NCBI RefSeq assembly: GCF_009762775.1
Contig: NZ_CP046401.1
Location: 3,658,001 to 3,722,000, forward strand
Direction of reading: 5' to 3'
DNA: 64,000 bases
DNA from: Maribellus comscasis
Lineage (GTDB): Bacteria > Bacteroidota > Bacteroidia > Bacteroidales > Prolixibacteraceae
Under the pieces are notes generated by a model. The model was given only the letters and a program-made list of their open reading frames with translations, was not told the DNA's origin and searched no databases. Position 1 is the stretch's first letter. Every line of letters starts with the position of its first letter. Position numbers and translations under genes: made by a program. This document shows positions 43,728 through 50,775 of the stretch, in pieces.

Positions 43728-44443
43728 GGCAGTAAAGTTTTAATGATGAAATCCACAATAACCGGAGTTAATCGCAACGAAGCATAGATAAATAGACACA
43801 CGATATACGCCAACATGAGGGCGGGAAGAATCGAATAAAAACGATTCTGAACCCTGTCCCAAAACCTCAACTTTGTTGGGATGCTGAACACTTCCACGTT
43901 AATAATCGGAGCAGGAAATTTTTCAGTTTCTTTTTGAGGATCTTTCTCTGGTTTAGGTGTTGATTCTTTGTCCTGAGTGTAATCATCTGGGACAACTTCA
44001 AGTTGTGCGGAGAGCAGTTCCAATTCGTTATTTTGGTACACATACGGGAAGAACTTGAACCCACCATCGGGAATAGTGAAAACGATAGGAACATAGAAGT
44101 TTTTCCGTTTTATTCTGCCGAGCAGGTTTTCAAAATAGTACCGATCCGGACTGCTGGGAGCTTTACTCCCACGAGGATGAGAATGGATGATTCCGAGAAG
44201 AGACAATTCTTCTTCATCCCAGAGCTTTTTTACAATCGGGTTCATCCGATCCGTGTCGATGGTGTATGAAGCCCTGGTTGTTTGGGCATTGGTATCCGGG
44301 ACAAATTTTCGGATAACCCAATCATCTTCTGAACCAAACAGAAGACCACCTGATTCCGCTTTTCGACCTCCAATAAAATTTATGATTTCAAAGAATGCTG
44401 ATTCTGTGATCGGCATTTTCCTTTTCATTTCTGATTTTTTCAT
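43724..44443 (-). CDS. Membrane-anchored JAMM/MPN (Mov34) peptidase
   Basis: 239 residues. The JAMM zinc peptidase motif is complete: Glu30 in ESGGLLFG, then His87-S-His89-x7-Ser97-x2-Asp100 (HSHPRGSKAPSSPD). JAMM proteins cut after Gly-Gly of ubiquitin-like tags. After a charged linker (about 150-185) a transmembrane segment follows at about 210-232. It lies 15 bp downstream of the Gly-Gly-repeat gene and overlaps the E1-like gene, so substrate, peptidase and activating enzyme look like one cassette. Confidence 0.9.
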   Translation of the reverse strand: MKKSEMKRKMPITESAFFEIINFIGGRKAESGGLLFGSEDDWVIRKFVPDTNAQTTRASYTIDTDRMNPIVKKLWDEEELSLLGIIHSHPRGSKAPSSPDRYYFENLLGRIKRKNFYVPIVFTIPDGGFKFFPYVYQNNELELLSAQLEVVPDDYTQDKESTPKPEKDPQKETEKFPAPIINVEVFSIPTKLRFWDRVQNRFYSILPALMLAYIVCLFIYASLRLTPVIVDFIIKTLLP

Positions 44444-44458
44444 TTCACATCCCTCCTT

Positions 44459-45208
44459 TTAGTCAAACCAACTCCAAAATCCTTTTTTCTGACCGCCGCT
44501 TTTTTCATCCAACTGCTTATCCGGTGTTTTCCCCGTTGTTATGTAGGTTTGGATAAGTTCAGCCCACTGGGTGCTGTATCCCTTTGCCTGGCTGATTGTC
44601 GTTGGTGATTTTCCAACATCGAAGCAGATTTTTTTCCTTCCGGCAGTACGGGCAGGAAGACGGTGGCAAATATGATCTGGTTTATTCCTGCTTTGAGCTG
44701 GTTCCTCGATGATATCAATATCGAAGTAGCTTCCCCGATCCATGTATTGGAATTTGAATACTCCTTTACCGTCTTTAGTGCGGTAGCTCGCCGGGCTATA
44801 TGTCGCTCGAAAGGAGAAAGGAAGGAGGGGACTATCCCCTCCGTTTTCCTGTTGATGTAAAGTTCCTGGAGATAATTCCTCGCCACCGTGTAAAGTACCT
44901 TTTTCAAGTTCCTCGCCTCCATGAAGCGTACCCTTTTCAAGTTCTTCACCACCGTGGAGTGTTCCAGGAGATAATTCCTCACCCCCATGGAGAGTTCCTT
45001 TTTCAAGCTCTTCTCCGCCGAACAACGTCCCCGGAATCAAAACACTTTTTTCTGAACACAAAAGCCCGATTCCTAACTCACACCAGGTTTTATCTTCTCC
45101 CGGAGGCGTGTTCCTTTTCGGAACAGTTGGTTCATAAGGACGTTTTGGGTCCTCTACTGGTGGTATGCTGGGCATACCGAAATCTTCATTTGAAATAATC
45201 TTTTCCAT
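44459..45208 (-). CDS. Gly-Gly repeat protein with E2-reminiscent C-terminus
   Basis: 249 residues, no signal peptide. Residues 60-118 are five full and one partial 11-residue repeats (GTLHGGEELEK or GTLHGGEELSP), each with a Gly-Gly after a Leu-His/Phe, much like the LRGG end of ubiquitin. Residues about 135-228 hold a globular region FKFQYMDRGSYFDIDII, HICHRLP, GRKKICFDVGKSP (Cys195) and WAELIQTYI (Trp215). The H ... G..ICF ... W....I..YI order recalls prokaryotic E2 enzymes. The C-terminus is short and aromatic (GFWSWFD). It is the first gene of the minus-strand run. An E2 function or a tag precursor is inferred, not shown. Confidence 0.75.
   Translation of the reverse strand: MEKIISNEDFGMPSIPPVEDPKRPYEPTVPKRNTPPGEDKTWCELGIGLLCSEKSVLIPGTLFGGEELEKGTLHGGEELSPGTLHGGEELEKGTLHGGEELEKGTLHGGEELSPGTLHQQENGGDSPLLPFSFRATYSPASYRTKDGKGVFKFQYMDRGSYFDIDIIEEPAQSRNKPDHICHRLPARTAGRKKICFDVGKSPTTISQAKGYSTQWAELIQTYITTGKTPDKQLDEKSGGQKKGFWSWFD
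44867..45031 (-). repeat. Five 33-bp coding repeats (11-residue Gly-Gly units)
   Basis: Each unit codes GTL(H/F)GGEEL(EK/SP). The units differ at many third codon positions, including the Gly-Gly codons, while the amino acids stay the same. The pattern is EK, SP, EK, EK, SP. Conservation at the protein level rather than the DNA level indicates selection on the peptide. Confidence 0.9.
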
Positions 45209-45366
45209 AATTATTTTTTTTAATTGTTAAGAATTATGGAAAACCGGTTTTCCTTTTAATTTTGCTTAAGCTTTGAATCGCATGAGTTGTTATTGAATCT
45301 TTATTTCAAAAACTGAATCATTAACGATTCACTGCAAACATAAATCACTATTTTTTGATGAATCCT

Positions 45367-45397
45367 GGAATTCCTGGAATTCCAAAATGTACATTTT
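45367..45397. promoter_or_regulatory. Stacked palindromes before the TPR-like gene
   Basis: GGAATTCC (45367-45374), T, GGAATTCC (45376-45383), then the perfect 14-bp palindrome AAAATGTACATTTT (45384-45397), ending 2 bp before the ATG at 45400. TGAATC/GATTCA (45314-45331) lies further up. The region 45209-45399 is the shared divergent promoter region of the TPR-like gene and the Gly-Gly repeat gene; the palindromes look like operators. Confidence 0.6.
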
Positions 45398-45399
45398 AG

Positions 45400-47406
45400 A
45401 TGGTCTATATAATTAGGAAAGATGAGGAGAAATTTGCCGAATTTTTATATTTAGAGATTAGAAGAAAAAAACTTTTTGATGGAGAAAATATTACTTTAAG
45501 CAAAGTTGAAAGCTTAATTAAAAAGCATTCACAGCAAATAAAAGAAAGAAAACTTCCCATAATTTCAAGCAAGGCTGTTTATAATTTTCTAAGAAATAAA
45601 ACAAAACATCCTTTGGCGGATACCCTGCATTATGTTGCGATTATTTGTCAGATTAACCCGAATTTGATCACCGATTATATTGAAGATGTAAGAGAGGGGA
45701 AAATCAATCAGAATCTCATTGCACAAGAACCTGATAGTGGGAAACTGTATGACAAATTATTACAAAATGAAGACGAGTTACGAAAAGATATAATTTCAAA
45801 AGTTATTTCAAATATTGAGCTACTTGAAATTAATGTTGAAGGCTATGTAAAGAGCCGAGAAGTTTTGCTGGATAACGCATTTCAAGAAAAAAATGAATTA
45901 CTGAGCTACCTTTACAAAAAAATAAATGAAAAGAATCCTCTTTCTGTTTCCATCAAGCTCGACTTAGAAAAGTACTTCATCAAATCAGAAGTAATTGAAG
46001 AAATATTTCTAATTGCAGGAGCTCTCTCAACAAGATTAATTACGGATTATGATCCTGAGATTGCGGACTTACTTTTTATAAAAATTAACCAAAAACAAGA
46101 TAAAATATGGAAATTTTGTTTAGTTGGTTTGATTCTTGGACTTGTAAACAATATTTCAGATAAAGAAACTGCAAAAAGAGCGTTATCAAACCTGAAACAG
46201 ATAACAGCCATTGATCAGAAAGCGAGGTTTATATTAAACACCCTGCTAATTGAGTTAGTAGAGTTTTCATCAGGATTATTAAGGCAGCTTCTAAAAATTC
46301 CAGTTACAACCAGATCTGAACTGAAAACATATGTTTTAAGGTATTTACCCTTTAGTAATAGCGAAGATTATTATTCCCAATTCAATATCAAATATGAGAA
46401 AGGATTGTATGAAGCACTTAAAGGAAGCATTGGGGTCAGTGATCTTCTAAAGCACTCGATTCTTATAAATAGCGATAGGTTTAAAGAAAAAGAATTAGAA
46501 AAACTTTTAAAAGAACTTAATGAAGCACGAGAGGACATTGTAAATCTTCAAAATGACTATCTTTTTTGTCGTTCGGTATATGAACAGAAGTTTTATGTTT
46601 ATTCAGTTGTTCATTCGATATTTTATGCGACCGACACTCATGAACTGCTAAAAGAAGACCTCGAAAAAAAGATTTCGGAATTTATAAACGAATTTGAAAG
46701 ACATGATATTCGATCCACCATCGCCTTTACAAAATCAGAACTTTCAGATTATGAATCATTGCTAAGAATACACCTGAGAATAAATCCTCATGATGATGAA
46801 TATTGGGCTAAATTAGGACTCTATTTGTTGGGTAAATCTAACTTTGAGGAAGGAAAAGAATGCCTAAATAATGTTCAAATCCCTTCTCCGAACATATATT
46901 CATTAATCTTTGATTCCTTGAAAGAATGTTTGATTAGCAAAAACAAACAACATGCAATAATCTGCTTTGATACGATAGGGAGTTATAAGAAAAAAAACTT
47001 TAACCTAGCAACTGAATTAATGAGCATTAATTCCTCTAAGGAAGCTATTACTGTACTTAAAGAATTTTCTGAAGTTTTTCCCAAGGATACCATTATTAAT
47101 CTCAAAATTGCTGAATGTTATAATAACATTGGAGATTGGGATAAATCGCTGGATTATTTTTTTAAAGTTGATGAAAAAGAATTATCTAATGACCAAATAG
47201 TCACGGGATTTAATACCTATGGCTATCACTTCATGAAGCAAAATTCTCCCAAAGCCCTAGAGTGCTTCTCTACTGGATATTTCTATGCAGAAAACAAAGA
47301 AAAGTATTTACAGGATGTAAAAGAAATTTTTACAGAAAAGTTAAAACTGGATGAATTTTTAGCCAATAATCTTATTGCTTTAATTCCTGATGAACAGGGA
47401 ACCTAA
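45400..47406 (+). CDS. TPR-like protein with N-terminal HTH-like segment
   Basis: 668 residues. Residues about 40-95 (IISSKAVYNFLRNKTKHPLA, then DTLHYVAIICQINPNLIT) resemble a small DNA-binding HTH. The rest is nearly all alpha-helical, with TPR-like units in the C-terminal third (DDEYWAKLGLYLLGKSNFEEGKECL; INLKIAECYNNIGDWDKSLDYF). No enzyme motif is seen. It could be a regulator sensing an element or phage signal, acting on the palindromes before its own start. No family name is given. Confidence 0.7.
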   Translation: MVYIIRKDEEKFAEFLYLEIRRKKLFDGENITLSKVESLIKKHSQQIKERKLPIISSKAVYNFLRNKTKHPLADTLHYVAIICQINPNLITDYIEDVREGKINQNLIAQEPDSGKLYDKLLQNEDELRKDIISKVISNIELLEINVEGYVKSREVLLDNAFQEKNELLSYLYKKINEKNPLSVSIKLDLEKYFIKSEVIEEIFLIAGALSTRLITDYDPEIADLLFIKINQKQDKIWKFCLVGLILGLVNNISDKETAKRALSNLKQITAIDQKARFILNTLLIELVEFSSGLLRQLLKIPVTTRSELKTYVLRYLPFSNSEDYYSQFNIKYEKGLYEALKGSIGVSDLLKHSILINSDRFKEKELEKLLKELNEAREDIVNLQNDYLFCRSVYEQKFYVYSVVHSIFYATDTHELLKEDLEKKISEFINEFERHDIRSTIAFTKSELSDYESLLRIHLRINPHDDEYWAKLGLYLLGKSNFEEGKECLNNVQIPSPNIYSLIFDSLKECLISKNKQHAIICFDTIGSYKKKNFNLATELMSINSSKEAITVLKEFSEVFPKDTIINLKIAECYNNIGDWDKSLDYFFKVDEKELSNDQIVTGFNTYGYHFMKQNSPKALECFSTGYFYAENKEKYLQDVKEIFTEKLKLDEFLANNLIALIPDEQGT

Positions 47407-47459
47407 AAATGACTTAGCGGAACATCCATTCGTTTGGCAATGGGATATAAACAGCTGTC

Positions 47460-48023
47460 TTAGTATGCTTTTGGTACATTATCGTATTCAAAAGGCGGTA
47501 GGACACCACTTTTTCTTAACACTCCAGAAAACACTTTATTGTAAAATTCTGTTCTCAAAGCAACAATTGCTGAAACATACTTTGAAATAAGAGCCTTAAC
47601 TTCTACATCAGGATAATCCATGAGTTCTTCTGCATTTTTGAGAAATGTTTCCTCAAAAAAAGTAGCAAGAACCTGCACTAAGTTTTTCAACATGTATTTT
47701 TGATATTCTTCATCACCAAAATCCAAAAGAATGTTTGTAATTTCGTCAGCTGGTTCTCCACACTCCTTAATGAATTTTTTAAGTTCACTATCAATTTGTT
47801 CTCGTTTTTCTTTAATTGATTCATTAATACTAGGATTTTCATTCTGCATAAAATGAAGATTGAAAAAAGTCCCTAGAAGAGAATTCTCATCCATGTATCT
47901 CGTAATTTGTTTCATAAACCTACCTATCTCTTCTTTTGGAATCTTGATTTCAAATCCATCACAATCCTGGATCTGAACAATCTCGCAATCATTTTTCTCG
48001 GAACCATTTGAGGAATTCTGCAT
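47460..48023 (-). CDS. Hypothetical acidic helical protein
   Basis: About 187 residues from MQNSSNGSEKND (ATG 48023-48021); a frame start at 48074 adds 17 hydrophobic residues that do not look natural. The sequence is helical and acidic (FGDEEYQKYMLKNLVQVLATF; DVEVKALISKYVSAIVALRTEF), with a central charged helix. No family is recognised. It converges with the TPR-like gene and reads toward the element interior next to the integrase gene. Confidence 0.6.
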   Translation of the reverse strand: MQNSSNGSEKNDCEIVQIQDCDGFEIKIPKEEIGRFMKQITRYMDENSLLGTFFNLHFMQNENPSINESIKEKREQIDSELKKFIKECGEPADEITNILLDFGDEEYQKYMLKNLVQVLATFFEETFLKNAEELMDYPDVEVKALISKYVSAIVALRTEFYNKVFSGVLRKSGVLPPFEYDNVPKAY

Positions 48024-48093
48024 TTGAGAATAGAAAATTTGTTTCTTTATAACATAAAATAAAGAAAAAATCAAATGCGAAAGAGTATATCAG

Positions 48094-49311
48094 CTATCCT
48101 GTAATCATCTCATTGTATTCATCCAGAACATCCTGCTCGAAGCTATCCAGATAAATTTCAGTAGTTTTTACGTCCTCATGCCCCATTCCTTCTGAAATGA
48201 TCGCCACCGGAACGCCTTTTCGTTTGGCGATGGTCGCCCAGGAGTGACGGGCAACATAGCTGGTCAACGGGGTCGTCATCCCCAGCATTTCCCCAATTTC
48301 TTTGAGTTTTTTGTTGTTGATCCGGCGTTTTTCCGCCACATCTTTAAATTCCAGTACCGGATCTCCAATCCGGGTGATGATCGGGAAAATGTAATCATCT
48401 TCATTTTTCCCTTGGGCATACAGATCAAGAATTCGTTGCATGGGTGCAGTAATTTTGATGGAGTACTCTTTTTTGGTTTTCTGGCGGGTGTACTCGATCC
48501 TGCCGTCCACAATGTTTTTCCCCTTCAGTTGTGCCATGTCTGCAAAGTTGATCCCCATGGTGTAAAAACTGAACAGGAAGTAGTTTTTTGAGTGCCAAAG
48601 TCGCGAACCCATCGGCAACTCCAACGCCTCAATTTTTCGGATAACGTCGCCCTGGACAGCCCGTTTTCGGGTTTTGGTAAGCCGGATTGTGTAATTCACG
48701 AACGGATACATATCTCGTTGAACAATCCCGGCTTTGATCGCCCGGTTGTACACCATCTTGATTGTTTTCATGTACACGGCGATGGAGTTGGTAGTATTTC
48801 CTTTGCCCCGGCAGTAGTTTTCAAAACTGACCAAAAATTTGTGGGTCATTTCCTCAAATGGGAAATCTTTATCCTTCCGGTACTTTTTGACCAGAGTGAG
48901 TACCGAACGGACGGACTGAGCGTAGCCCAGCCGTTTTGCAGAAGTCAGTTCCTCTATAATTTCATCTGTGAAATCAAAAAAGGTGACGCTGCTTCGGTTG
49001 TGAACGATCCGGGACTTAATTTCGGTGATCGACATCCGATCAATTTCTCCCGTGTCCTGGAGTTTGTTGATGATATCCATGGCATTCACCCGTTGTTTCT
49101 GAATCCAGTTATTCAGCCGGGAAATGTTGGATACGCCTTTGTAGGACTTCAAAACAATACATTTATCCGTATCCCAGTCCGTTTCCTGCATGGAGTAGCC
49201 CAGGGGCATAGAAACGCTTTTACGGTTATGAATAAACCGGAGGATTAGGGGATAGGTCTGATCGCTTTTTTGTCGCCGAGTATCCAGAATAATTTTTACA
49301 TTTGAAGCCAT
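48094..49311 (-). CDS. Element integrase, Bacteroidetes-type tyrosine recombinase
   Basis: About 405 residues from MASNVKIILDTRRQKSDQTY (ATG 49311-49309); a longer frame from 49398 would put coding sequence over the arm-type repeats. The N-terminal arm-binding domain (VKIILDTRR..., YPLILRFIHNRKSVSMPLGY) is followed by a SAM-like domain. The catalytic domain has K in RQKTKKEYSIK, R in YVARHSWATIA, GH in EGMGHEDVKTTEIYL with the nucleophile Tyr. The first catalytic Arg position (FYTMGINFADMAQL) is Met, as in some CTnDOT-type integrases that lack the canonical Arg. It sits 156 bp from attR and drives integration into tRNA-Ala. Confidence 0.93.
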   Translation of the reverse strand: MASNVKIILDTRRQKSDQTYPLILRFIHNRKSVSMPLGYSMQETDWDTDKCIVLKSYKGVSNISRLNNWIQKQRVNAMDIINKLQDTGEIDRMSITEIKSRIVHNRSSVTFFDFTDEIIEELTSAKRLGYAQSVRSVLTLVKKYRKDKDFPFEEMTHKFLVSFENYCRGKGNTTNSIAVYMKTIKMVYNRAIKAGIVQRDMYPFVNYTIRLTKTRKRAVQGDVIRKIEALELPMGSRLWHSKNYFLFSFYTMGINFADMAQLKGKNIVDGRIEYTRQKTKKEYSIKITAPMQRILDLYAQGKNEDDYIFPIITRIGDPVLEFKDVAEKRRINNKKLKEIGEMLGMTTPLTSYVARHSWATIAKRKGVPVAIISEGMGHEDVKTTEIYLDSFEQDVLDEYNEMITG

Positions 49312-49343
49312 GATTGTTCGTTTTGATGCTTGCAAGTACGGAA

Positions 49344-49365
49344 ATTTGCAAGCGATTTGCAAGCA
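49344..49365 (+). repeat. Right arm-type repeat
   Basis: Matches the left arm-type repeat (17663-17684) at 20 of 22 bases: two GCAAGC units 10 bp apart. A further palindromic CTTGCAAG lies at about 49329-49336. The integrase promoter must be in the same stretch, so binding may also repress int. Confidence 0.6.
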
Positions 49366-49466
49366 AATGTTGATTAAATGTGCATCGTTACGAATCAATA
49401 AAAATTCAAAATACTGAATATCAGATGTTTTAAATCGTATCGATTTTTAGATATTCTTAAAAAATG

Positions 49467-49513
49467 TGACTGGCAGTCAAAAGGTCATCGGTTCGATTCC
49501 GATATTCTCCACT
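49467..49513 (+). other. attR core (copy of tRNA-Ala 3' half)
   Basis: 47 bp identical to 17573-17619. There is no 5' half upstream, so it is not a functional tRNA. It marks the right end of the element. Confidence 0.95.
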
Positions 49514-49523
49514 TTTAAATCGA

Positions 49524-49566
49524 AACAACAACAAGTCGCTCATAGAACGACTTGTTGTTGTTTTTT
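49524..49566 (+). terminator. Displaced native terminator of tRNA-Ala
   Basis: A perfect 15-bp stem: AACAACAACAAGTCG (49524-49538) with CGACTTGTTGTTGTT (49548-49562), followed by Ts. It lies 10 bp past attR, where the original tRNA-Ala ended before insertion. It now sits about 32 kb from the tRNA. Confidence 0.9.
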
Positions 49567-49738
49567 ACCCCAATTTCTCTGTATTGGAATTAAGCACTCG
49601 TAGTAAATAACTATCTGGAATACGAAAATCGGTAAACGATTACCATTAATCAATATTCCATTCTTTCCCAACAGGTTTTCCTGTTTGTTGCGCTGGTTGC
49701 ACAGGGAGTTTTCCTAATAATTTTGCATTTTTCCTGTA
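49567..49738. other. Short gap after the terminator, no gene seen
   Basis: About 170 bp of chromosomal DNA between the tRNA terminator and the 3' end of the S74-type gene. No RNA gene or repeat is recognised. Confidence 0.5.
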
Positions 49739-50755
49739 TTATTCCTCCTCATTTTCTATATATTTTTCCAGATAGGGAGAATCAGGATTGAGTTTATGCT
49801 CATGTTCCCGAAGAATTTCAACCAGGTACAGGCATAGTTTTCGGTAGTTTATTCCATCCGGTTGGTTGTTTTCATCGTAAAAAAGTAAATGTTCAAGTCC
49901 AAGCGATTTTGCCTCTTCGGCAATGTACCCGATTTCCCAGTTTTCCGGTTGAGCAGGACGTGTATACCTGCGTGGTTGTAATTGCATAATCTTGCCAAAA
50001 TCATCTTTTAAAGGAGTTATATTTCGTTTGTCTCTCCTCGTGGAATTATCCCAACCTATTTCTTTCGTTTCTGTATTATATTGAACATTTTTATGGTCAC
50101 CAATATTTCTCAAATTGGCTTTAATAATTCCGTTAACATGAAGTGGTGCCGAGGGGTTACTTGTGCCAATTCCAACTCTGCCGTTTCCCCGGATGGTAAA
50201 GATTTCCCTTGCTCCAGACCCAGCTCTGTCGAGAAAAGTATATCTTGCATTTGTATTACCTATATTAAAATAAAAGTGCCCGGATGTAACGCCCATTCCG
50301 TAATAAGAGGTTCCTGTGCTATTTTGGTAAAGTGCCAGTTTCAGTCGACTTAACCCGGAGCCTAAAGATAAAATGCTTGCAGGATTTGAAATTCCAATTC
50401 CCACTTTCCCGCTTACGTCCAAATTCCCGTTCACCTCTACCTGACCAGAATTGTGTACCAGTAACCGCCAACCTTTGTTATAGAAACCAACTCTGTTGGA
50501 TGAGGTTCCTCCAATAAAACGGTCGTTTGAAACCCACAACCCTCCGTGATCGTTATTTGATTTTATTCTACCGTTTACCAGCAGGTCAACACTGGTCCCT
50601 CCTTTCCCCTCGATTTGCAATTTGGCTTCCGGCACATCGGTACCCAAGCCAACATTGCCTTCAAAATACCTTCGGCTATCATCCAATAAGCCATTCCATT
50701 GTTCTTTGTCCAACAATTCGCCGTCCTTTATCTTTAATTCGTCAAAGTTTATCAT
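49739..50755 (-). CDS. Tail-fibre-like protein with S74-type intramolecular chaperone end
   Basis: 338 residues. The N-terminal two thirds contain repeated fibre-type units (EGNVGLGTDVPEAKLQI; SGKVGIGISNPASILSL; GRVGIGTSNPSAPLHV). The C-terminal about 100 residues look like a peptidase S74 domain: STRRDKRNITPLKDDFG (Ser/Lys region), QPRRYTR, IGYIAEEAKSLGLEHLL and YRKLCLYLVEILREHE. S74 ends trimerize fibres and cut themselves off. It is the last gene of the large operon (20 bp after DUF6603). A phage-like or surface fibre role is inferred. Confidence 0.8.
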   Translation of the reverse strand: MINFDELKIKDGELLDKEQWNGLLDDSRRYFEGNVGLGTDVPEAKLQIEGKGGTSVDLLVNGRIKSNNDHGGLWVSNDRFIGGTSSNRVGFYNKGWRLLVHNSGQVEVNGNLDVSGKVGIGISNPASILSLGSGLSRLKLALYQNSTGTSYYGMGVTSGHFYFNIGNTNARYTFLDRAGSGAREIFTIRGNGRVGIGTSNPSAPLHVNGIIKANLRNIGDHKNVQYNTETKEIGWDNSTRRDKRNITPLKDDFGKIMQLQPRRYTRPAQPENWEIGYIAEEAKSLGLEHLLFYDENNQPDGINYRKLCLYLVEILREHEHKLNPDSPYLEKYIENEEE

Positions 50756-50775
50756 TGCTATCTCTTTTTTATTGG

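Larger units (their letters stand above)
17573..49513. mobile_element. Integrated mobilizable genomic island in tRNA-Ala(GGC)
   Basis: About 31.9 kb, bounded by an identical 47-bp direct repeat (17573-17619 and 49467-49513) that is the 3' half of tRNA-Ala. A tyrosine integrase lies just inside the right end. Arm-type repeats occur inside both ends. A relaxase, MobC-like protein and coupling protein are present, but no type IV secretion mating-pair genes (no TraN, TraM, TraJ or VirB4 equivalents), so it is an integrative mobilizable element needing a helper. Cargo: a defence island on the left and a ubiquitin-pathway-like cassette on the right. Confidence 0.93.

Noticed and set aside
44867..45031. 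CRISPR-like array of 33-bp repeats
   Set aside because: Repeats are contiguous with no spacers, vary at third codon positions and lie in frame inside a protein gene.
47390..47590. 66-codon plus-strand frame after the TPR-like gene
   Set aside because: Overlaps the antisense coding sequence of the 47460-48023 gene, and its composition is that of a shadow frame.
49467..49513. Second tRNA-like sequence
   Set aside because: It is only the 3' half copy of tRNA-Ala at attR. No D arm or 5' acceptor strand precedes it.
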